A DNA stretch of 5,991 nucleotides from Clostridiales bacterium (GCA_021200895.1 JAJQFX010000143.1:1-5991), one strand, 5' to 3'; positions 1 through 5,712 are shown, counted from the first letter of the stretch. The notes: generated by a model from the sequence alone, not told the origin. Made by a program: numbers and translations.

Positions 1-111
1 GTTCAAAACCTCCCCTTCCCATCCGCCAAAATCCCCTCCAAACCCCCGCGTGCCCGTCCTGTTTTCCACAAACGAGGCGGGATTTGTGTTTTTCTTCATC
101 TTTCAGGTGAG

Positions 112-139
112 TTTAAGATTGCCTGCGTATGCTTATACT
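112..139 (+). promoter_or_regulatory. Possible sigma-70-type promoter of the ABC operon
   Basis: A good -10 hexamer, TATACT, lies at 134-139. A weak -35, TTTAAG at 112-117, precedes it with a 16-nt spacer. This would start transcription near 146 and leave a leader of about 40 nt before the first gene. No other upstream position pairs a better -35 with this -10, so the assignment rests mainly on the -10 and on its location just before the first gene of the operon. No clear operator palindrome was seen. Confidence 0.35.
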
Positions 140-187
140 GTAACAACGACAGGCGGCCCCATACCCCGCCCTGAAGGAGGAACATAA

Positions 188-1369
188 ATGATTGAACTGA
201 AAAACCTGGTCAAACGCTACGGCGACCACCTTGCGGTGGACCACCTGAATTTGACCATCGAGGACGGGAAAATCTACGGTTTTCTCGGCCCCAACGGCGC
301 GGGGAAATCCACCACCATGAATATGATGACCGGCTACCTCTCCGCCACGGAGGGGGACATCATCGTCAACGGCCACAACGTGCTTGAGGAGCCGGAGGAG
401 GCGAAAAGCTGCATCGGCTACCTGCCGGAGCAGCCGCCCCTGTACATGGATATGGCCGTGGGCGAATATCTCCGGTTCTGCGCGGAGCTGAAAAAGGTGC
501 CCAAGGAGCAGCGTGCGGCCCAGGTGGAACAGGTGGAGGAGATGGCCCGGCTCACCGACGTATCCGGCCGCCTCATCAAGAACCTGTCCAAGGGCTACCG
601 CCAGCGTGTGGGGCTGGCCCAGGCCATTCTGGGCTTCCCTCCCATCATCATTCTGGACGAACCCACGGTGGGCCTGGATCCCAAGCAAATCATCGAAATT
701 CGCGACCTGATTCGCCAGCTCAGCAAGGAGCATACCGTTATCCTCTCCTCCCACATCCTCAGCGAGGTGCAGGAGATCTGCGATGAAATCATTATCATCT
801 CCCACGGCCGCCTGGTGGCCAATGACTCCGCCGACCATCTGGAGGAGCATCTGCGGGGCGCTTCCAGGCTGAATCTGGTGGTGAAGGGCGGCGCGGAGGA
901 CGTCACCGCCGCCCTGTCCGCCGTGGCGGGGGTGCGCTCCGTCCAGGCCAAGGCCGGGGAGGACGGCGCCTGCACCGTCACCCTGGAGCAGGCCCAGGGG
1001 GCCGACCCCCGGGAGGCCATCTTCTACGCCCTGGCCGACGCCCGCCTGCCTATCCTGGAGATGAAGCAGACCCAGGCCAGCCTGGAGAAGGTGTTCCTGG
1101 AGCTGACGGACGACGCCCCCGCTCCGGAGAAGAAGCGCCGCCTGCGCCGCCGCCGTCCCGCCGCACAGGAGGCGGAGGAAGCCGCCCTGGACGCGCCGGA
1201 GGAGCCCGCCACCTCGGAGGAAAACCCCCATACCGCCGCCCTGGATGAGGGGGCGGAGCCGGAGTTTGACGACCTGTACGAGGTCACGCTGCCGGAGGAC
1301 GCCGATTCCGAAGCGCCTCAGGAAGCCTCTGCGGAACCGGCAGAGGAAGAGAAGGAGGATGCACAATGA
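188..1369 (+). CDS. ABC-2 type transporter ATP-binding protein (GldA/NatA-like) with a long charged C-terminal tail
   Basis: This is the cytoplasmic ATPase that should energise the permease encoded next. All ABC landmarks are visible in the 393-residue product: Walker A GPNGAGKST (34-42), Q-loop YLPEQPP with Q82, signature LSKGY (133-137), Walker B IIILDEP (153-159, catalytic E158), D-loop GLDP (162-165) and switch H189. The domain after about residue 225, ending in SLEKVFLELT (298-307), is typical of ABC-2 drug/polysaccharide/gliding-type ATPases of roughly 300 residues. Unusual is an 86-residue extension (308-393): a basic cluster KKRRLRRRR (315-323) followed by Glu/Ala/Pro-rich low-complexity sequence, probably disordered. 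The ATG is fixed by AGGAGG at 175-180, 7 nt upstream. The stop overlaps the permease start (ATGA). The family is certain; the substrate is unknown, and the membership of the GldA branch is inferred from the neighbours. Confidence 0.96.
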   Translation: MIELKNLVKRYGDHLAVDHLNLTIEDGKIYGFLGPNGAGKSTTMNMMTGYLSATEGDIIVNGHNVLEEPEEAKSCIGYLPEQPPLYMDMAVGEYLRFCAELKKVPKEQRAAQVEQVEEMARLTDVSGRLIKNLSKGYRQRVGLAQAILGFPPIIILDEPTVGLDPKQIIEIRDLIRQLSKEHTVILSSHILSEVQEICDEIIIISHGRLVANDSADHLEEHLRGASRLNLVVKGGAEDVTAALSAVAGVRSVQAKAGEDGACTVTLEQAQGADPREAIFYALADARLPILEMKQTQASLEKVFLELTDDAPAPEKKRRLRRRRPAAQEAEEAALDAPEEPATSEENPHTAALDEGAEPEFDDLYEVTLPEDADSEAPQEASAEPAEEEKEDAQ

Positions 1370-2244
1370 AAGCAATTTACCGGAGGGAGCTGGCCTCCTT
1401 CGCCAACGGCATGATAGGCAGCATCTGTGTTGCCTTTATGCTGGCCTGCGTGGGCCTGTACTTCATGGCCTACAACCTGCTGAACGGCTATCCCAGCTTT
1501 GCCATATCCCTGTACTACGCCCTGTTCCTGTTCATCATCGCCATCCCGCTGCTGTGTATGCGGGTGATGAGCGAGGAGCGGCATAACCGCACCGACCAGC
1601 TGCTCCTGACCAGCCCCGTCACTGTCACCGGCATGGTGCTGGGCAAGTTCTTTGCGGTGCTGACCGTGTTCGCCATCCCCTGCGTGCTGTTCGCCTTCTG
1701 CCCGCTGATTATGAAGCTGGCCGCCGGCAGCTCCGGCGAGGTGTACTACCTGACGGACTATTGCACCCTGCTGTGCTTCTTCGTGCTGGGCGCGGCCTAC
1801 ATCTCCATCGGTATGCTGATTTCCGCCTCCACCGAGAGCCAGGTCATCGCCGCCGTGGGCACCTTCGGCATCCTGCTGGTGTTGCACCTGTGGGACTCCA
1901 TCGTCTCCTTCCTGCCCACCACCGCCTCCGGCTCCTTCATCCTGCTGCTCATCGTCTCCATCGCCATCGGCCTGCTGCTGGACAGCCTGACCTCCGCTCA
2001 CGCCCTGTCCGCCGGGGTAGGCGGCGGCCTGGCGGTCATCACCGTAGCCTGCTACCTGGTGGACAGCAGCTGGTTCGAGAGCCTGGTGCCCAATGTGCTG
2101 TCCGCCTTCTCCTTCACAGGGGTGCTGCTGAACTTCGCGGAGTATCAGGTGTTTGACCTGCCCGGCGTGCTGATGCTGCTGTCCGTCACCGCGCTGATGC
2201 TCTTCCTGACCGTTCAGGTCATTCAGAGACGCCGCTGGCACTAA
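1366..2244 (+). CDS. ABC-2 type transporter permease (GldF-like)
   Basis: This is the membrane-spanning partner of the upstream ATPase, 292 residues long. Hydrophobic segments lie near residues 16-36, 45-65, 98-116, 133-153, 160-179, 190-206, 214-231 and 266-286; six to eight of these may span the membrane. After the second helix, the stretch MSEERHNRTDQLLLTSPVT leading into VLGKFFA (68-97) matches the cytoplasmic coupling region of GldF-type ABC-2 permeases, where EE...R...LL.T.PV...VLGK is characteristic. ISASTESQVIAAV (152-164) is another typical family segment. The protein ends in a basic RRRWH, consistent with a cytoplasmic C-terminus. AGGAGG at 1353-1358 sits 7 nt before the ATG, and the start overlaps the preceding stop by 4 bp, indicating translational coupling. 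The substrate cannot be read from the sequence. Confidence 0.93.
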   Translation: MKAIYRRELASFANGMIGSICVAFMLACVGLYFMAYNLLNGYPSFAISLYYALFLFIIAIPLLCMRVMSEERHNRTDQLLLTSPVTVTGMVLGKFFAVLTVFAIPCVLFAFCPLIMKLAAGSSGEVYYLTDYCTLLCFFVLGAAYISIGMLISASTESQVIAAVGTFGILLVLHLWDSIVSFLPTTASGSFILLLIVSIAIGLLLDSLTSAHALSAGVGGGLAVITVACYLVDSSWFESLVPNVLSAFSFTGVLLNFAEYQVFDLPGVLMLLSVTALMLFLTVQVIQRRRWH

Positions 2245-2261
2245 AAGGAGGGGAATCAACT

Positions 2262-3866
2262 ATGTCTGAGAAAACCAAAAAGGCCCGCAAGACCAAGGCC
2301 CCTGCCCAGCGGAAGGCCCTTTCCGCCAACCGGAAGAACGGCCTGTTCTCCGCGGGGATGATTGCCCTGGTGGTGGCCATCGTCATTATCTTCAATATCG
2401 CCATCGCCCAGCTGCCCACCGCCTATACCCAGCTGGACATCTCCAACACCCAAATCTACTCCATGTCCGACACCACGCTGGACTATATGGAGAGCCTGGA
2501 CACCGACATCCAGCTGCTGGTGCTGGCCAGCGAGGACGATACCGACACCCGCATCGCCACCTTCCTGCGGAAGTTCGCCGCCCTCAGCGACCATGTCACC
2601 GTCTCCTATCAGGACCCCACCGAGTACCCCTCCCTGCTGACGGAGTATGACTGCGACGCGGACTCCATCATGGTGATTTGCGAGGAAACCGGCAACCAGA
2701 CCAACGTCACCTTTGACGATATTCTGGTGCTGGACTGGTACTCCTATTACTACTACGGTACCACCTCCTACAGCGAGTTTGACGGCGAGGGCCAGCCGGT
2801 CTCCGCCATCGACCAGGTGGTGTCCGACAGCAGCTACACCATCTACCTGACCACCAACCACGGGGAGAGCGACCTGGGCAGCGAAGTCACCGACCTCCTG
2901 ACTAAGAGCCACTTCGCCACTGCCGAGGTCAGCCTGCTGATGGAGGACTTCCCGGAGGACTGCGACGTGCTGATGATTAACCAGCCCACCAGCGACATCA
3001 CCACTGAGGAGTTGGCGACCATCCGCTCCTATCTGGCCGAGGGCGGACAGGTGGAGTTGATTCTGGCCCCGGAGGACTTTGACCATCCCAACCTGGACGC
3101 CCTGATGGCGGACTATGGCCTGGAGATGGTGGACGGCTATGTGGGCGACGAGAGCCGCTATATGGCCGCCGCCCAGAGCTACTTCGTATTCTTCCCGGAA
3201 CTGGACACCTCCTCTGACGCGGCGGACGGCCTCAGCAGCGACAGCCTGGTGCTGATTTACGGCGGCTACAACGGTTATCCCCTGGGCCTGACCACCACCG
3301 GCCTGGAGGACGATTCCATCGACCTGGATACCTTCCTGACCACCTCGGAATACGGCATCGCCGTGGTGGACGAAAGCAACTACACCGAGGGCGAGTACGT
3401 CCTGGCCGCCACCGCCACCCAGACCATCACCGTGGAGACGGAGGATGAGGACGAGGATGCTGAGACTTCCGACGCCGACGCCGAGACCTCCGACACGGAA
3501 GCCGAGGATGAGAACGACGACGCGGACGACAGCGCCGCCTCCTCCGACCTGGAGGCCGAGGAGGACGCGGAGGAAGAGGACGAGGAAATCACCAGCCGCT
3601 TCACCGTCTACTCCTGCGCCGTGATGCTGGACGATGACATCAACGCCTCCTATGGCGACTCCATCGTGAACCTCCAGGTGTTTATGAACAACCTGACCGC
3701 CGGCTTTGAGGAGGTCAGCACCATCTCCATCGCCTCCAAGAGCCTGGAAGTGACCTATAACACCTCCTCCAACGCGGGGATGTGGAGCCTGCTGTATGTG
3801 GCGGTGCTGCCGCTGGTCTGCGTGGTGCTGGGCTTCCTCCGCTGGATGAAGCGGCGGAAGCTGTAA
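2262..3866 (+). CDS. GldG-family ABC transporter auxiliary protein with an acidic insertion
   Basis: This 534-residue membrane protein belongs to the GldG / ABC-transporter auxiliary family. It has a Lys/Arg-rich cytoplasmic N-terminus (1-27), a membrane helix at 28-49, a large extracytoplasmic region, a second helix at 508-526, and a basic end (RWMKRRKL). Family marks are LDISNTQIYSMSD after helix 1, the EGQPVSAIDQV segment followed by NHGE (199-202; GHGE in most relatives I know), and the DVLMINQPTSDITTEEL...YLAEGG block followed by PNLDALMADYGLEMVDG. An oddity is a 51-residue run at 392-442 with 31 Asp/Glu and no Lys/Arg, just before the last beta-rich segment and the C-terminal helix. A Tyr-rich patch WYSYYYYG lies at 159-166. 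AGGAGG at 2246-2251 precedes the ATG by 10 nt, and the gene starts 17 nt after the permease stop. It probably forms a complex with the ATPase and permease; the ligand is unknown. Confidence 0.92.
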   Translation: MSEKTKKARKTKAPAQRKALSANRKNGLFSAGMIALVVAIVIIFNIAIAQLPTAYTQLDISNTQIYSMSDTTLDYMESLDTDIQLLVLASEDDTDTRIATFLRKFAALSDHVTVSYQDPTEYPSLLTEYDCDADSIMVICEETGNQTNVTFDDILVLDWYSYYYYGTTSYSEFDGEGQPVSAIDQVVSDSSYTIYLTTNHGESDLGSEVTDLLTKSHFATAEVSLLMEDFPEDCDVLMINQPTSDITTEELATIRSYLAEGGQVELILAPEDFDHPNLDALMADYGLEMVDGYVGDESRYMAAAQSYFVFFPELDTSSDAADGLSSDSLVLIYGGYNGYPLGLTTTGLEDDSIDLDTFLTTSEYGIAVVDESNYTEGEYVLAATATQTITVETEDEDEDAETSDADAETSDTEAEDENDDADDSAASSDLEAEEDAEEEDEEITSRFTVYSCAVMLDDDINASYGDSIVNLQVFMNNLTAGFEEVSTISIASKSLEVTYNTSSNAGMWSLLYVAVLPLVCVVLGFLRWMKRRKL

Positions 3867-3867
3867 G

Positions 3868-3876
3868 CGGGGTGAT
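3868..3876 (+). promoter_or_regulatory. Ribosome binding site that decides the start of the DUF4340 gene
   Basis: CGGGGTGAT lies between the GldG-family stop (3864-3866) and ATG 3880. GGTGAT matches the 3' half of the full AAGGAGGTGATC anti-16S complement, so its spacing to ATG 3880 is normal. The in-frame alternative TTG at 3908 has only AGCAGAAGCAGC-type sequence in front of it, without a Shine-Dalgarno match. This supports ATG 3880 as the true start and therefore a frame break downstream. Confidence 0.6.
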
Positions 3877-3879
3877 TCC

Positions 3880-4957
3880 ATGAGCAAAAAGAAGCAGAAG
3901 CAGCTGATTGGGGGTCATCATCGCTCTGGCTGTGGTGGTCATCCTGCTGTTGGCGGTGACGATAGGCAACGTCATTGCGGAGAACGCCGAAGCCGCGGCG
4001 GAGGAAGCCGCCAAAATCTATGTGGAGACGGTGGATTCCCCCACGGCCCTGACCTTTGAAAGCCCCACCACCGAGGCCCTGTCCTTCACCGAGACGGAGG
4101 ACGAAACCTGGACTTATGACGGCGATGCGGACTTCGACCTGGACGACAGCACAATTTCCTCCATCGTCTCCGCCCTGGAGGAGCTGGAGGCCACCTATTC
4201 CTTCACCGCCGCCGAGGAACTGTCCTCCTACGGCCTGGAGGAGCCGGATTACACCCTGACCGTCACCGACGGCGATGGCAACTCCGCCACCCTGTATATC
4301 GGTACCACCTCCGCCGACGGCGACTATTACGCCATGCTGGAGGGGGACGATGAGACGATTTACACTATCGACAGCACCCTGGCCTCCGCCATGGAGGTCA
4401 CCCTGTACGACATGGCGAACCTGCCCAGCTGGCCCGACCTGGATGAGGAGAACGTCTCCACCTTCTCCGTCACCGGGGACACGGAGACCACCGTCACCGT
4501 GGCCTCCGCCACCGTGGAGGTGGAGAGTGACGACGGCGACGCCTCCAGCGGCGTGGAGCCGGAGGTCACCACCGAGTACTACTGGATGCTGGACGGCGAG
4601 GACATCACGGAGGACGCCTTCTGTGACGAATTGACCACCGACCTGGACGGTGTATCCTTCACCGCCCTGGCGGCCTTCAAGCCGGACAGCGACGCCCTGG
4701 CCGAATACGGCCTGGACGCCCCCATCGAGGTCTACGTCAGCTATGAGAGCGACGACGGGGAGAAGGTCACTGTCACCCTGTCCATCGGGGCCTACAGCGA
4801 GGACGACGACGCCTATTACTGCATCCTGAACGGCGACACCACCTGTGTCTACCTCTGCGACAGCGATGATGTGGACAGCTTCGTCCTCTGCGCCGCCCAG
4901 GGCTACGCCCAGGCCCAGGCCGACGCGGAAGCCGCCGAGGAGGCGGAGGAGGAGTAA
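3880..4957 (+). CDS. DUF4340-domain membrane-anchored protein, frameshifted near its start as sequenced
   Basis: From ATG 3880 the reading begins MSKKKQKQLIG, then leaves frame and stops at 4057-4059 after 59 codons. Dropping one G from the G5 run at 3910-3914 restores a 358-residue protein: basic cytoplasmic start, membrane helix at about 11-29 (VIIALAVVVILLLAVTIGN), then an extracytoplasmic domain to the stop at 4955-4957. Without the correction the long frame can only begin at TTG 3908, inside the helix and without a ribosome binding site. The family is called from two similar modules, LSSYGLEEP...DGDGN...IG...YYA (114-151) and LAEYGLDAP...DDGE...IG...YYC (273-314), both fitting the YGL..P signature of DUF4340. 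Beyond the helix I count three Lys and no Arg. The gene follows GldG by 13 nt, as DUF4340 genes often do, so it is probably an accessory subunit of the same ABC complex. Its biochemical role is unknown. Confidence 0.85.
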
Positions 4958-4974
4958 GGCTCCCACGAATTTTG

Positions 4975-5025
4975 AATCCCACCTGTGATAAAACACGGTT
5001 TTATCACAGGTGGGATTTGGTTTTT
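4975..5025 (+). terminator. Rho-independent terminator of the ABC operon, perfect 20-bp stem
   Basis: The arms AATCCCACCTGTGATAAAAC (4975-4994) and its exact reverse complement (4998-5017) flank a 3-nt loop ACG and are followed by TGGTTTTT (5018-5025). The hairpin starts 17 nt after the stop of the DUF4340 gene. The T-run lies only on the plus-strand side, so it should act on the operon and not on gdhA. The perfect 20-bp stem is longer than a terminator needs. Confidence 0.9.
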
Positions 5026-5029
5026 GAGG

Positions 5030-5042
5030 GGGGCGAGGCCCC
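5030..5042. repeat. Small GC-rich triloop palindrome
   Basis: GGGGC (5030-5034), loop GAG, GCCCC (5038-5042). This is the first of several 5-8 bp palindromes with 3-nt loops in the intergenic region, placed directly after the operon terminator. It lacks a T-run and is not a terminator by itself. Confidence 0.5.
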
Positions 5043-5133
5043 GAACCCCCTCCCTAAGCCGCCCACTTTTGCTGCTTATCTCGGCGGAGCGAGAAAGGGG
5101 CCCGCCCGGAGGGCAAGTCGTTGTTCTTTGAAA

Positions 5134-5214
5134 GAACCATATCTGAGGAGGCTATGCCCCGGCAAGGGCAAAACGTTATTCCTTTATCCATCCTTGTCTA
5201 AGGAACGCCCCGTT
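5134..5214. repeat. Diverged intergenic repeat, copy A
   Basis: This copy starts GAACCATATCTGAGGAGG and continues through ATGCCCCGGCAAGG to GTCTAAGGAACGCCC. It aligns with the sequence from 5401. In the first 34 ungapped positions 26 are identical and all eight differences are transitions; after that the match continues with small gaps (AAAAC, CTTTAT, TCTAA). A plus-strand open frame of 100 codons (4972-5274) crosses it, but it begins inside the operon terminator, lacks a ribosome binding site and looks unlike a protein, so I treat the stretch as non-coding repeat DNA. Confidence 0.55.
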
Positions 5215-5220
5215 AGAAAC

Positions 5221-5262
5221 CCCTCCACCGCTTCGCGGTTCCCCTCCCCCTTCGGGGGAGGC
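5221..5262. repeat. Double-palindrome intergenic repeat module, unit 1
   Basis: Two triloop hairpins are adjacent: ACCGC-TTC-GCGGT (5227-5239) and CCTCCCCC-TTC-GGGGGAGG (5243-5261). The layout, a 5-bp palindrome and then a C-rich/G-rich hairpin ending in GGGAGGC, recurs in altered form at 5316-5350. Modules of this look are scattered through intergenic DNA of many gut Clostridia; that is recalled knowledge and was not checked here. Confidence 0.6.
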
Positions 5263-5288
5263 AAGAGGTTGTGAAAAATGCTACGTCA

Positions 5289-5372
5289 ATGCCTCCGCCG
5301 TCAAGCGGCATTTCCGGTGCTTTGCACCTCCCTACCCTGAAAAGGGAGCCGTCAGCAAAGCTGACTGAGGGG
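5289..5372. repeat. Palindrome-rich intergenic repeat module, unit 2
   Basis: In order: ATGCC...GGCAT (5289-5293 / 5307-5311) enclosing CCGC...GCGG; GGTGC-TTT-GCACC (5316-5328); CTCCCT...AGGGAG (5328-5333 / 5343-5348), which competes with an inner CCCT-GAAA-AGGG; and GTCAGC-AAA-GCTGAC (5351-5365), then TGAGGGG. The GGTGC palindrome followed by the CTCCCT/AGGGAG hairpin mirrors unit 1 at 5227-5262, suggesting two diverged copies of one element. No long open frame with a ribosome binding site is present. Confidence 0.55.
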
Positions 5373-5400
5373 TGGACAAACCGGACAACACCGTTCCAGC

Positions 5401-5483
5401 GAACCATGTCTAAAAAGGTCATACCCTGGCAAGGAAAAACACTTTATGCTCCTCCGGGAACTTTCTCTAAAGAGGGCCGCCCG
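5401..5483. repeat. Diverged intergenic repeat, copy B
   Basis: This is the partner of the repeat at 5134-5214. It starts GAACCATGTCTAAAAAGG and continues ATACCCTGGCAAGG, then TTTCTCTAAAGAGGGCCGCCC. It lies in the same orientation, 267 bp after copy A, so the interval from about 5134 to 5483 may be two tandem copies of a larger composite unit that also contains the palindromic modules. Confidence 0.55.
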
Positions 5484-5505
5484 GCCGGGCGCACACTGTG
5501 CGCCC
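5478..5505. repeat. Two overlapping GC-rich palindromes
   Basis: CGCCCGGCCGGGCG (5478-5491) is a perfect 14-bp palindrome. It overlaps a second inverted repeat, GGGCGCACA (5487-5495) / TGTGCGCCC (5497-5505), which as a hairpin has an 8-bp stem and an ACT loop. The two structures share bases and cannot form together. No T-run follows. Confidence 0.55.
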
Positions 5506-5524
5506 CCTGCTGGCTGAACGAAAC

Positions 5525-5545
5525 GCGGCCCCTTGCTAAGGCCGC
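5525..5545. repeat. Short inverted repeat upstream of the convergent terminator
   Basis: GCGGCC (5525-5530) and GGCCGC (5540-5545) flank CCTTGCTAA. An alternative fold pairs CCTT with AAGG and GCGG with CCGC, bulging two C. It sits immediately beside the minus-strand terminator, beyond its T-run in the gdhA direction, and belongs to the same palindrome-rich stretch. Confidence 0.4.
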
Positions 5546-5550
5546 ACGGC

Positions 5551-5587
5551 AAAAAACGCCGCTGGCGGTTTTCCGCCAGCGGCGTTT
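5551..5587 (-). terminator. Rho-independent terminator facing gdhA, perfect 15-bp stem
   Basis: The arms AAACGCCGCTGGCGG (5554-5568) and its exact reverse complement (5573-5587) flank a TTTT loop. Read on the minus strand the stem ends in GGCG followed by six T (complement of A 5551-5556), a classic terminator for the gdhA transcript, with a 3' untranslated stretch of about 125 nt. On the plus strand only TTTCTC follows the stem, so it may act weakly as a backstop for read-through from the ABC operon. Confidence 0.85.
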
Positions 5588-5656
5588 CTCACGCTTTGGT
5601 TCTTCTATTTTGCTCAGTTCTATGAGCTGCTTTCGCTATTGATTCGTAGTGCCTGA

Positions 5657-5705
5657 CTAACAGCTAGTAGCTAACGGCTAACAGCTAACAGCTAACAGCT
5701 AACAG
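5657..5705. repeat. Tandem heptamer repeat, seven units of CTAACAG
   Basis: Seven consecutive 7-bp units fill 49 bp: CTAACAG (5657), CTAGTAG (5664), CTAACGG (5671), then four perfect CTAACAG from 5678 to 5705. On the gdhA strand the unit reads CTGTTAG. The array ends 7 bp before the gdhA stop codon, so it lies in the gdhA 3' untranslated region ahead of the terminator. The perfect units lie nearest gdhA and the degenerate ones are internal to the far side. The sequence from 5588 to 5656 shows no feature. Confidence 0.9.
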
Positions 5706-5712
5706 CTTCCAA

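Noticed and set aside
67..93. CACAAA/TTTGTG inverted repeat followed by GTTTTTC-like sequence, a possible terminator of a gene to the left
   Set aside because: The stem has only six pairs, mostly A-T, with a 10-nt loop, and no upstream gene is visible in the window. It is too weak to annotate.
119..139. TTGCCT at 119-124 as the -35 for TATACT
   Set aside because: The spacing is only 9 nt, far too short for a sigma-70 type promoter.
113..1375. Long minus-strand open frame of 420 codons opposite the ABC ATPase gene
   Set aside because: It is the antisense shadow of a GC-rich gene with clear ABC motifs. It has a compositionally odd Gly/Leu/Val/Gln-rich translation and no recognisable domain.
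2256..3887. Minus-strand open frame of 543 codons opposite the GldG-family gene
   Set aside because: It covers almost exactly the same interval as the real gene, and its Val/Gly/His/Gln-rich translation is what antisense reading of GAC/GAG-rich codons gives. No family features were seen.
3755..4996. Minus-strand open frame of 413 codons opposite the DUF4340 gene
   Set aside because: It begins inside the operon terminator hairpin and runs antisense to a gene with family motifs; it is a composition artefact.
4972..5274. Plus-strand open frame of 100 codons in the intergenic region
   Set aside because: Its start is inside the terminator stem, it has no ribosome binding site, and it runs through palindromic repeats. 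Its likeness to the next frame (GKTL...SKE.RP) is explained by the DNA repeat.
5271..5642. Plus-strand open frame of 123 codons crossing repeats and the gdhA terminator
   Set aside because: It starts with a rare codon without a ribosome binding site and translates several palindromes and a terminator stem. It is not a plausible protein.
5657..5705. Heptamer array considered as a CRISPR array
   Set aside because: The units are 7 bp and directly adjacent, without spacers, and there are no cas genes.
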